Positions 34,771-42,267 of a DNA stretch of 64,000 nt are shown piece by piece. Origin of the DNA: Hoeflea_A sp965216535 (GTDB lineage: Bacteria > Pseudomonadota > Alphaproteobacteria > Rhizobiales > Rhizobiaceae); contig OZ244175.1 in NCBI GenBank assembly GCA_965216535.1, positions 992,001 through 1,056,000 on the forward strand, written 5' to 3'. Under the pieces are notes generated by a model. It saw only the letters and a list, made by a program, of their open reading frames with translations. It ran no database searches and was not told the DNA's origin. A program made the position numbers and the translations under genes. Position 1 is the first letter of the stretch. The number at the start of each line of letters is the position of its first letter.

Positions 34771-36033
34771 ATGAGCGCCTATTATTCAGACGTTTTCGAT
34801 CGACGCGACAGCGTTGCGGTGGATGTGGGCGGGGTGTCCATTGGAGGCGGTGGACCCATCGTCGTTCAATCGATGACCAACACCGACACGGCCGATGTCG
34901 ATTCGACCGTTGCCCAGGTGGCAGCTTTGCATCGCGCCGGATCGGAAATCGTCCGCATCACCGTCGACCGCGATGAGAGCGCGGCCGCCGTGCCGAAAAT
35001 CCGCGAGCGTCTCTTGCGGCTCGGTCACGATGTCCCGCTGATCGGCGATTTCCACTATATCGGCCACAAGCTGCTCGCCGACCATCCGGCCTGCGCGGAA
35101 GCGTTGGCAAAGTACCGCATCAACCCGGGCAATGTCGGGTTCAGGGAAAAGAAAGACAAACAGTTCGCGCAAATCATCGAGACCGCGATCCACCATGACA
35201 AACCGGTGCGCATCGGCGTCAATTGGGGTTCCCTCGACCAGGCGCTGCTGACCCGGTTGATGGATGAGAATCATGACCGTGGCGGGCCACTGTCGGCCCA
35301 GGAGGTTCTGCGTGAGGCGATCGTGCAATCGGCACTGCTGTCGGCGGAGCTCGCCGAGGAGATTGGCCTCAGTCGCGACAAGATCATCCTGTCGGCCAAG
35401 GTCAGCCAGGTGCAGGACCTGATTGCCGTCTATACCGAACTCGCCAAGCGTTCGAACCACGCACTCCACCTGGGCCTCACCGAGGCCGGCATGGGTTCCA
35501 AGGGCATCGTCGCCTCGTCGGCGGCACTCGCCATCGTGATGCAACAGGGCATCGGCGATACCATTCGCATATCGCTCACCCCGGAACCCGGGGGTGACCG
35601 TACCCGCGAGGTGCAGGTGGCGCAGGAGCTGTTGCAGGTGATGGGCTTTCGCCAATTCGTGCCGATCGTCGCCGCCTGCCCGGGATGCGGGCGCACCACC
35701 TCGACCGTGTTCCAGGAGCTGGCCCAGAAGATCCAGGACGATATTCGCCGCAATATGCCGCAATGGCGGGAAAAATATCCCGGCGTCGAACAGCTCAACG
35801 TCGCCGTGATGGGCTGCATCGTCAACGGACCCGGCGAATCCAAGCACGCCGATATCGGCATTTCCCTGCCCGGCACCGGAGAGACGCCGGCGGCACCGGT
35901 TTTCGTCGACGGCCGCAAGGCACGCACGTTGCGTGGTGACAATATCGCCGCCGAGTTCGAGCAGATGGTGATCGACTATGTCGAAGAGCGCTTCGGAGAC
36001 GGTAGTTCGCAATCCGGGTCGGATGCGGCCTGA
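34771..36033 (+). CDS. ispG: 4-hydroxy-3-methylbut-2-en-1-yl diphosphate synthase (flavodoxin/ferredoxin)
   Basis: 420 residues. It converts MEcPP to HMBPP in the MEP isoprenoid pathway using a [4Fe-4S] cluster. Seen: VQSMTNTDTADVDSTVAQV near the N-terminus, FHYIGHKLLADHP, NPGNVG, then VAACPGCGRTTSTVFQELA (two Cys) and GCIVNGPGESKHADIG (third Cys). ATG 34771 has a strong GGAGGTGG upstream; the in-frame ATG at 34747 does not. The farnesyl diphosphate synthase of the same pathway is 440 bases further on, on the other strand. Confidence 0.96.
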   Translation: MSAYYSDVFDRRDSVAVDVGGVSIGGGGPIVVQSMTNTDTADVDSTVAQVAALHRAGSEIVRITVDRDESAAAVPKIRERLLRLGHDVPLIGDFHYIGHKLLADHPACAEALAKYRINPGNVGFREKKDKQFAQIIETAIHHDKPVRIGVNWGSLDQALLTRLMDENHDRGGPLSAQEVLREAIVQSALLSAELAEEIGLSRDKIILSAKVSQVQDLIAVYTELAKRSNHALHLGLTEAGMGSKGIVASSAALAIVMQQGIGDTIRISLTPEPGGDRTREVQVAQELLQVMGFRQFVPIVAACPGCGRTTSTVFQELAQKIQDDIRRNMPQWREKYPGVEQLNVAVMGCIVNGPGESKHADIGISLPGTGETPAAPVFVDGRKARTLRGDNIAAEFEQMVIDYVEERFGDGSSQSGSDAA

Positions 36034-36048
36034 GCGGAGAGGATGATG

Positions 36049-36450
36049 ATGGACCTCACCGGTCGGTGCTTCTGCGGTGACTTGCGCTACCATATTGTCG
36101 GTGGGGTCCGGGCGGCGTTCTATTGCCATTGCGAAGACTGCAGGCGGTCGGCCGGGGCACCCTTCGTGGCCTGGGGACGGGTGGAAGACAAGCAGTTTGC
36201 AATTACCACCGGAGAGGTTGAAACGTTCAATTCGTCGCCAAAAGTGGTGCGGTGCCGGTGCGCCCGATGCGGAACCGAAATCTGCTATCGGAATGAGGAC
36301 GCGGCGCCAGACGTGGATTTCCTGTTGGCGACCCTCGATGAACCCGATCGGGTCCGGCCGACTTGCCACGTGCAGATAGCCGAAAAACTCGCTTGGGTCG
36401 AACTCCACGATTCACTACCCAAATTCGAGCGCTGGAAATCCAAGGGCTAA
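36049..36450 (+). CDS. GFA-family (glutathione-dependent formaldehyde-activating-like) zinc protein
   Basis: 133 residues. Zinc ligand pattern: GRCFCGD at the N-terminus, CHCEDCRRSAGAPFVAWG, and CRCARCGTEICYR. Family members (Pfam GFA/CENP-V) bind two zincs; few have shown formaldehyde-glutathione activity, so the catalytic role is open. Three tandem ATGs exist (36043, 36046, 36049); the last sits 6 bases after GGAGAGG and is preferred. It may be cotranscribed with ispG, 15 bases upstream. Confidence 0.85.
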   Translation: MDLTGRCFCGDLRYHIVGGVRAAFYCHCEDCRRSAGAPFVAWGRVEDKQFAITTGEVETFNSSPKVVRCRCARCGTEICYRNEDAAPDVDFLLATLDEPDRVRPTCHVQIAEKLAWVELHDSLPKFERWKSKG

Positions 36451-36472
36451 CCGCCACAACACTTTTGATGGT

Positions 36473-37387
36473 CTAGTTTTCGCGCCAGGCCACAAAACGC
36501 GCCGCGTTCTTGAGCACATCGGCGCGATCTCCAAACGGCTCAAGAAGCTCGCATGCTTCATCGACCAGGCCGGATAATTGCGAGCGTGCCCAGTTTGCCC
36601 CATGCAGGCCGACCAGCGTCGCCTTGCCGCGCGCCGCATCCTTGCCGGTCGCCTTGCCCATGGCTTCACTGTCGGAGGTGACGTCCAGAAGATCGTCGGC
36701 CAACTGGAAGGCAAGGCCAATGGCTTCGCCGAAGCGTTTCAGCCTGCCCCTATTTTCGTCTGATGCGCCGGCGACGATCGCGCCGGCCTCGCAGGCGAAG
36801 CGCAGCAGCGCACCGGTTTTCATCGACTGCAGCCGGATGATGCCCTCTTCATCCGGTGGCTGGGTTTCCGCCAGCAGGTCAAGCGCCTGACCTCCGGCCA
36901 TGCCGCCCGGACCGGCGGCGCGTGCCAATGCGAGCACCAACTGGGTCTTGTCGCGGTCATCGAGCAGCGTTTCGGGTGCCGCAATGATGTCGAAGGCCAG
37001 CGTCAGCAGCGTGTCGCCGGCCAGGATCGCCGTCGCCTCGTCAAAGGCCACATGGACCGTCGGCAGACCGCGGCGCAGATCGTCATCATCCATTGCCGGC
37101 AAGTCATCGTGAATCAGCGAATAGCAATGCACGCATTCGAGTGCGGCTGCGACCCGCAGGGCGGCTTGCTCGTTGCCCAGAAGCAGAGCAGCGCTTTCGA
37201 TGGTCAGAAAAGGGCGCAGTCGTTTGCCGCCATTGAGCACCCCATGACGCATGGCGGCCAGCAGATGATGCGGCCGGACGACCTCGTCGTCGCGCGGGCG
37301 CGTATCCAGGAGCTCCGTCAGGACGTTCTCCACCTCGCCGGCGCGTACGGACAATCTGTCGATGAATTGGTGTCGGTCGTCTTGCAT
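36473..37387 (-). CDS. ispA: Farnesyl diphosphate synthase (polyprenyl synthetase)
   Basis: 304 residues. It condenses IPP with DMAPP/GPP to farnesyl diphosphate. First aspartate-rich motif: SLIHDDLPAMDDDDLRRG; second: AFQLADDLLDVTSDSE. GGKRLRPFLTIESA marks the substrate-binding start. Start ATG 37387 fits the family; the in-frame ATG at 37471 is less likely. The 5' end lies 101 bases left of the repeat at 37489-37667. The ispA, repeat, mtgA order is a Hyphomicrobiales-like context. Confidence 0.93.
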   Translation of the reverse strand: MQDDRHQFIDRLSVRAGEVENVLTELLDTRPRDDEVVRPHHLLAAMRHGVLNGGKRLRPFLTIESAALLLGNEQAALRVAAALECVHCYSLIHDDLPAMDDDDLRRGLPTVHVAFDEATAILAGDTLLTLAFDIIAAPETLLDDRDKTQLVLALARAAGPGGMAGGQALDLLAETQPPDEEGIIRLQSMKTGALLRFACEAGAIVAGASDENRGRLKRFGEAIGLAFQLADDLLDVTSDSEAMGKATGKDAARGKATLVGLHGANWARSQLSGLVDEACELLEPFGDRADVLKNAARFVAWREN

Positions 37388-37488
37388 CGCCAAGTCTTCG
37401 CACGATGACGGCCTTGCGGCAACGGGGTGAATAGCGGTGTTTACGGCGTGAAGCTGATTCCCAAGGACCAAGAAGTCCTTTATGGATC

Positions 37489-37667
37489 AGAGCAAAGGGC
37501 GATAAGTTTGGATCATTTGATGGCAGCCACCCTTCGGGCCGAGCGCTTTTGGCCCCTGGCGTCGTTGGCTTGCACTCGCGGTGGGGTGGTACCACGGCGG
37601 GCAATCCGCCTAGCCAGGGACCAAAATCGCCGCGGTCAAATGGTGCAAACTTATCGCCCTTTGCTCT
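37489..37667 (+). repeat. Inverted-ended repeat, copy 1 (internally deleted, 179 bp)
   Basis: It starts AGAGCAAAGGGCGATAAG and ends with the complement CTTATCGCCCTTTGCTCT; the ends pair over 22 bases. The interior matches copies 2 and 3 but lacks 90 bases, apparently lost between two GCAG words (the junction reads GATGGCAGCCACCC). It lies between ispA and mtgA. Its size and lack of a transposase frame suggest a MITE-like non-autonomous element. Confidence 0.85.
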
Positions 37668-37692
37668 TAACGGTCTGGATTTAGGGGACGCG

Positions 37693-38409
37693 GTGGCCCG
37701 CGCGCAAAAAAATCGGGGGATCTTGAGAAGAACGGTCCGCACCGTCGGCCGGCTTGCATTGATTGTCGTCATTGTCGCCGTGATCGTGCTCGCGGCGCTG
37801 ATCGTGCTCTATCGTTCGCCGTCCATCCATCCGGTTTCCACACTGATGCTGCGCGATCTGGCGCTGGGCCGTGACTACCAGCGCACCTGGGTCGATTTCG
37901 ATGACATATCCCCGGCGTTGGTGCAGTCGGTGCTGATGTCCGAGGACGGTCAGTACTGCTTCCATCAGGGTGTTGACTGGGACGCGCTGGACCTGGTGAT
38001 CGACGATGCACTTGAAGGTGAGCGCACGCGTGGCGCCAGCACCATCGCCATGCAGACGGTCAAGAACGTCTATTTGTGGGGCAGCCGATCCTATGTGCGC
38101 AAGGCGCTGGAGATTCCGCTGGCCATGATCGTCGATTATGCGTGGTCGAAACAGCGCACGCTGGAGATCTATCTCAACGTTGCGGAATGGGGGCCCGGGA
38201 TCTACGGAATCGAGGCGGCGTCCCAGCACTATTTCGGTGTTCCGGCGGCGCAATTGTCACGGCGGCGCGCCGCCTACCTGGCCGTTGCCCTGCCCAATCC
38301 GCTGCGACGCAATCCAGCCAAGCCGTCACGTGGCATGTCGAGGCTGGCCGCGGTGGTCGAGCGACGGGCCCGCCTGTCGGGCGCATATATCAAATGCCTT
38401 GATGATTAG
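37693..38409 (+). CDS. mtgA: Monofunctional biosynthetic peptidoglycan transglycosylase
   Basis: 238 residues of GT51 without a transpeptidase domain. One N-terminal anchor (ALIVVIVAVIVLAALIVLY), then VLMSEDGQYCFHQGVDWDAL (catalytic Glu), RTRGASTIAMQTVKNVYLW, RKALEIPLAMIVDYAWSKQRTLEIYLNVAEWG, and YFGVPAAQLSRRRAAYLAVALPNP. GTG 37693, preceded by AGGGGA, is the first plausible start outside the upstream repeat; the longer frame from 37549 runs through repeat copy 1 and is not protein-like. It polymerises glycan strands at the inner membrane. Confidence 0.93.
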   Translation: MARAQKNRGILRRTVRTVGRLALIVVIVAVIVLAALIVLYRSPSIHPVSTLMLRDLALGRDYQRTWVDFDDISPALVQSVLMSEDGQYCFHQGVDWDALDLVIDDALEGERTRGASTIAMQTVKNVYLWGSRSYVRKALEIPLAMIVDYAWSKQRTLEIYLNVAEWGPGIYGIEAASQHYFGVPAAQLSRRRAAYLAVALPNPLRRNPAKPSRGMSRLAAVVERRARLSGAYIKCLDD

Positions 38410-38480
38410 CGGCCAACAATTTGTTGGTCATCCACCGAAGACATGGCTATCGATGGCGACGGACCCAGCGGAGTGCTGCA

Positions 38481-39194
38481 GTGACTGATCAAAGCAACAC
38501 GTCTTATGTAAAAGAACTGGCCCGCAACGGCCGGACCGGCAGACCGCGCCATTTCGGAACACGGTTCGACGAAACCGGCCGGTTTCTGCACGAGCCCGGC
38601 AACACCGTCGTCGGCCACCTGGCGCCGGGATCGAAAACCGAGAGCGTTCTGACCGAGATCCGCGAGCGCATGATGGCGCTACCCCACGCCCATCACTTTG
38701 CCTTCACGCCGGTGTCGAGCCTGCATATGACCCTGATCCAGGGCGTTCTCGACAATCGCAGAAAGCAGCACTACTGGCCCGGCGACCTTCCGCTGGACGC
38801 CCCGCTTGAAGATGTCACCCGGCTCTATCTTGAGCGCCTTGAAGATTTCGAGCACCAGGGTGCATTTGCGATGGCGCCGCTGGCACTGGCCCCGACCGGA
38901 CTGATCGTTGCGGGCGCCACCCCGCAGGACCGACACACCTTGCGGCAATGGCGCGATGACCTGACCGCACGCTTTGGCTATCGCCATCCGGATCATGATG
39001 ACTATGTGTTCCATATCACGCTGGCCTATCTGATCGACTGGTTGCCGGACGAGGCCGTCGAGACCTACGAAACGGCGCTGCAGGAATGCCTCGATCGGAT
39101 CGTCGCGGAAGCGCCGATGATCGAACTCGATGACATGGCCTTCTGCACCTTTGCCGACATGAACCATTTCGAACCGCTGCTGTACCTTCGTTAG
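38481..39194 (+). CDS. DUF1868-type 2H phosphoesterase-like protein
   Basis: 237 residues. Two H-x-T motifs, LHMTLIQG (about 90) and FHITLAYL (about 186), mark the 2H phosphoesterase / 2'-5' RNA ligase-like fold; the middle resembles DUF1868. The substrate is unknown. GTG 38481 has GGAG 7 bases upstream. The stop TAG at 39192-39194 consists of bases from the left end of repeat copy 2, so the element abuts or overlaps the gene end. It and the GST gene appear inserted between mtgA and rpmF. Confidence 0.8.
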   Translation: MTDQSNTSYVKELARNGRTGRPRHFGTRFDETGRFLHEPGNTVVGHLAPGSKTESVLTEIRERMMALPHAHHFAFTPVSSLHMTLIQGVLDNRRKQHYWPGDLPLDAPLEDVTRLYLERLEDFEHQGAFAMAPLALAPTGLIVAGATPQDRHTLRQWRDDLTARFGYRHPDHDDYVFHITLAYLIDWLPDEAVETYETALQECLDRIVAEAPMIELDDMAFCTFADMNHFEPLLYLR

Positions 39195-39461
39195 AGCAAA
39201 GGGCGATAAGTTTGGATCATTTGATGGCTGCAGATCGGCTCCACTCGGCAAGGCGCGTCGCGCAGCGCGATGTGGTGCATCGGGCAAGCGGCGCAACGCA
39301 GCCGATGGGTCGATATGCAGCCACCCTTCGGGCCGGGCGCTTTTGGCCCCTGGCGTCGTTGGCTTGCACTTGTGGTGGGGTGGCACCACGGCCTGCAATC
39401 CGCCTAGCCAGAGACCAAAACCGCCGCGGTCAAATGATGCAAACTTATCGCCCTTTGATCT
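39193..39461 (+). repeat. Inverted-ended repeat, copy 2 (full length, 269 bp)
   Basis: Left end AGAGCAAAGGGCGATAAG and right end CTTATCGCCCTTTGATCT; one mismatch, in the last bases. Flanked by T on the left and A on the right, giving TTAG...CTAA. It is the same orientation as copy 1 and the reverse complement of copy 3 over nearly its full length. It overlaps the stop codon of the DUF1868-type gene and ends 19 bases before the GST start. Confidence 0.9.
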
Positions 39462-39480
39462 AACCGGAAAGGAGACGGCT

Positions 39481-40131
39481 ATGTCCGATACGCTCACCCT
39501 GTACATCGGCAACAAGAACTATTCGTCCTGGTCATTTCGTCCGTGGGTCGCCATGCGAGCGCTGGATATCGATTTCAAGGAGCAACTGGTGCCCTTCGAC
39601 ATGGCCGCGGGCAATCCGGACTTTGCCGCGTTTTCGCCGACCAACAAGGTTCCGGTTCTGAAGCATGGCGACCGAACCATCTGGGAATCACTGGCGATCC
39701 TCGAATATCTGGCAGAGGTCAGCCCGGACAAGGGGATGTGGCCGGCAGATAACGCGGCCCGTGCCATGGCACGGTCGATCAGCTGCGAAATGATCAGCGG
39801 ATTTGGCGCTCTTCGCGCCGAATGTCCGATGAACATGCGTCGGCCGCGAGCGGCGATCGATGTGTCGGATCAGGTCGGGCGTGACGTGTCGCGGATCCTT
39901 TCGATCTGGACGGAATGTCTGGAGCGGTCTGGCGGACCGTTCCTGTTCGGCGACTTTTGTGCAGCCGACGCCATGTTTGCTCCGGTGGTCAACCGTCTGG
40001 ACATCTACGCGCTCCCCGTCGACGATAAATCGAGTGCCTATATGGAGCGGATGAAGGCGCTTCCGGCCTGGCGGGAATGGGAACAGGCCGGCCGCGAGGA
40101 GCCCTGGATCGTCGAAGAGGACGAGGCCTGA
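39481..40131 (+). CDS. Glutathione S-transferase family protein
   Basis: 216 residues. The N-terminal thioredoxin-like domain reads TLYIGNKNYSSWSFRPWVAMRAL with the putative catalytic Ser in SSWS, then FSPTNKVPVLKHGDRTIWESLAILEYLAE (cis-Pro and glutathione-binding ES). A C-terminal helical GST domain follows. ATG 39481 has AGGAG upstream; an extended frame from 39343 would include the repeat and is rejected. It resembles YfcF/Atu-type GSTs of Alphaproteobacteria; the substrate is unknown. Confidence 0.9.
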   Translation: MSDTLTLYIGNKNYSSWSFRPWVAMRALDIDFKEQLVPFDMAAGNPDFAAFSPTNKVPVLKHGDRTIWESLAILEYLAEVSPDKGMWPADNAARAMARSISCEMISGFGALRAECPMNMRRPRAAIDVSDQVGRDVSRILSIWTECLERSGGPFLFGDFCAADAMFAPVVNRLDIYALPVDDKSSAYMERMKALPAWREWEQAGREEPWIVEEDEA

Positions 40132-40265
40132 ATTTTTTCTCGGCGAATGGCTGGCCAAAGCCCGTTTTGCGGTGTATAAGCCCGCGGAATTTCCGAGATT
40201 GACACACGTCGCTTTCGGCCTCGACCGGCCGGACCAGACGTATTGCCGGCGAGTGGAGTAAGAAA

Positions 40266-40451
40266 ATGGCTGTACCAAAGAGAAAGGTGACCCGCTCGAA
40301 GCGTGGCTCGCGCCGCGCCACCGATGCGCTGAAGGCACCGACCTATATCGAAGACAAGGATTCCGGCGAGCTGCGCCGGCCGCACCACATCGACCTGAAG
40401 ACGGGCATGTATCGCGGCCGTCAGGTGATGACCGTCAAGGACGACGCATAG
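40266..40451 (+). CDS. rpmF: 50S ribosomal protein L32
   Basis: 61 residues, MAVPKRKVTRSKRGSRRA then APTYIEDKDSGELRRPHHIDLKTGMYRGRQV, the alphaproteobacterial L32 sequence. Rich in Arg/Lys and without the four zinc Cys seen in some L32 paralogs, so it is the C-minus form. A strong terminator follows at 40484-40510. Expected to be highly expressed. Confidence 0.97.
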   Translation: MAVPKRKVTRSKRGSRRATDALKAPTYIEDKDSGELRRPHHIDLKTGMYRGRQVMTVKDDA

Positions 40452-40483
40452 ACCAAGGCGCATTCGCCTGAAACGGAATTGTG

Positions 40484-40510
40484 AAGGCCGGCCATCGTGC
40501 CGGCCTTTTT
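40484..40510 (+). terminator. Rho-independent terminator after rpmF
   Basis: A 9-bp stem AAGGCCGGC (40484-40492) / GCCGGCCTT (40499-40507) with a 6-base loop, running into TTTTT (40506-40510). It lies 32 bases after the rpmF stop and should end the rpmF transcript. Confidence 0.9.
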
Positions 40511-40578
40511 GCGTGCGCAAATTTGCGGCTTGTCTATAGTCGGTCGTTGACCGATTCCATGCGCAAGAGGATGCCGCA

Positions 40579-40986
40579 ATGCTCGCAGCCATTCCGCTGA
40601 TGATCTTTCCGCTGATCGCCTACAATGTGCTGGTATTCAGCCCATACGGCGACCTGGGTCCGGCGGTGCTGGAAAACCCGGTGCTCAGCGTTTCCATGAT
40701 GTCGGGTGCGGTGTGGACGATGCAGGTCAGCGACATCGTCATCGTCGGCGCTCTGCTGCTGCTTTTCGTCGAGGTTCTCAAGGCAACACGCACTGGGCCG
40801 TGGTCGGTTGTCGATCACTTGCTATCGACCCTGGTGTTCGTCGCCTTCCTGGTCGAATTCCTGCTGGTCGGTCGCGCCGCGACCGACCTGTTCTTCATTC
40901 TTACCGTTATCGCCTTCGTCGACCTGATCGCCGGCTTTTCCGTGTCGATCCGCTCAGCCGGGCGTGACGTGTCGATCGGGCTCTGA
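40579..40986 (+). CDS. Small integral membrane protein of unknown function
   Basis: 135 residues with four predicted membrane segments: MLAAIPLMIFPLIAYNVLVF, SDIVIVGALLLLFVEVL, LLSTLVFVAFLVEFLLVG and LFFILTVIAFVDLIAGFSV. I do not recognise a family with certainty. It is between rpmF and the convergent M20 gene, 9 bases from the latter's stop. The composition is like the core genome, so it is probably a native gene. Confidence 0.75.
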   Translation: MLAAIPLMIFPLIAYNVLVFSPYGDLGPAVLENPVLSVSMMSGAVWTMQVSDIVIVGALLLLFVEVLKATRTGPWSVVDHLLSTLVFVAFLVEFLLVGRAATDLFFILTVIAFVDLIAGFSVSIRSAGRDVSIGL

Positions 40987-40995
40987 CGCCGCTTG

Positions 40996-42165
40996 CTACT
41001 GGCGCGCAGTTGCGGCCTCGGCCAGGCGTACCCAATAGCTGACGCCGTGCGGGATCACTTCGTCGTTGAAGTCATAAGCCGGATGGTGAAGGTTGGCGGA
41101 ATCGCCGTTGCCGATGAAGATGAACGAACCCGGACGGGCTTCCAGCATGAAGGAGAAATCCTCGCCGCCCATCGTCGGTGCCACATTGGCGTCAACGTTG
41201 TCGGCGCCGGCAATTTCACTGGCGATCGACGCCGAGAAGTCTGTCTGGTCCGCGTGGTTGAATGTGACCGGATAGCCTTTGCGGTAATGGACGGTTGCCT
41301 CGGCATTGTGGGCGTCAGCGATGTTGCGCACGATCTGACCGATGCGCTGCTCGGCCAGTTCCCGCATTTCAGGTGACAGCGTCCGCACGGTGCCGCCAAG
41401 GTGGGCTTCCTCGGGAATGATGTTGAAGGCTGTCCCGGCGTTGAACTTGGTGATCGAAACAACGATCGAATCCAGCGGATCGGCGTTGCGCGACGCAATC
41501 AACTGCATGCCTGAGACGACCTGGGCGCCGATGGTGATCGGGTCGATCGTCTGGTAGGGCATTGCCGCGTGGCCGCCCTTGCCCTTGATCTCGATCCGGA
41601 ACTCATCCGTGGCCGCCATGATCGAACCCTGCCGGATGGCGAACTCGCCCACGGCAAGACCGGGCATGTTGTGCATGCCGTAGACCTCGTCGATGTTGAA
41701 ACGCTCCATCATGCCGTCACGGACCATTTCATCGCCGCCGCCGCCGCCTTCTTCGGCCGGCTGGAAGATGACCGCCACGGCGCCGTCGAAGTTGCGGGTC
41801 TCGGACAGGTATTTGGCAGCACCGAGCAGCATGGCCGTGTGGCCGTCATGGCCGCAGGCGTGCATCTTGCCTTCGTGTTCGGAGCTCCAGGGCTTGCCAG
41901 AGGTTTCGGTGATCGGCAGCGCGTCCATGTCGGCGCGCAGTCCGACGGTCCTGCCGTCTCCGCCACTGCGGCCCTTGATCAGGCCGACAACTCCGGTCCT
42001 GCCGATTCCGGGTACCACTTCGTCGCAGCCGAACTCCTTGAGTTTCTGCTCGACGAAGGCAGCCGTCTGGTGAACGTCGAAGAGGATCTCTGGATTGGCG
42101 TGCAGGTGTCGCCGCCACTCGGTGATTTCGACCTGGAGTTCGGCGGCACGGTTAAGGATGGGCAT
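40996..42165 (-). CDS. M20 family amidohydrolase (hippurate-hydrolase-like)
   Basis: 389 residues. Metal ligand block HACGHDGHTAMLLGAAKYL; catalytic Glu region FQPAEEGGGGG; HNMPGLAVG and dimerisation-domain GGHAAMPYQTIDPI; C-terminal metal motif MGGEDFSFMLEARPGSF. It belongs to the HipO/AmhX branch acting on N-acyl amino acids, with the exact substrate unknown. ATG 42165 was chosen; the in-frame minus extension to 43092 overlaps the DacF-like gene and is not real. A second M20 gene with the same architecture lies at 49014. Confidence 0.92.
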   Translation of the reverse strand: MPILNRAAELQVEITEWRRHLHANPEILFDVHQTAAFVEQKLKEFGCDEVVPGIGRTGVVGLIKGRSGGDGRTVGLRADMDALPITETSGKPWSSEHEGKMHACGHDGHTAMLLGAAKYLSETRNFDGAVAVIFQPAEEGGGGGDEMVRDGMMERFNIDEVYGMHNMPGLAVGEFAIRQGSIMAATDEFRIEIKGKGGHAAMPYQTIDPITIGAQVVSGMQLIASRNADPLDSIVVSITKFNAGTAFNIIPEEAHLGGTVRTLSPEMRELAEQRIGQIVRNIADAHNAEATVHYRKGYPVTFNHADQTDFSASIASEIAGADNVDANVAPTMGGEDFSFMLEARPGSFIFIGNGDSANLHHPAYDFNDEVIPHGVSYWVRLAEAATARQ

Positions 42166-42267
42166 GGATTTGAACCTTGTCTTAAATATCGTTGGTGCGA
42201 TGTATGGCATATAAGGCGGCTTTCTTGTACAAGCAATTCCGCCCGCCGCACGACTGAGAGGCCACTG

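Noticed and set aside
37549..37692. Longer N-terminus of mtgA
   Set aside because: It is translated repeat sequence, not seen in MtgA; GTG 37693 has a ribosome-binding site.
39205..39330. tRNA-like or structured RNA inside the repeat
   Set aside because: No acceptor/anticodon arrangement; the sequence is just the repeat interior, absent from copy 1.
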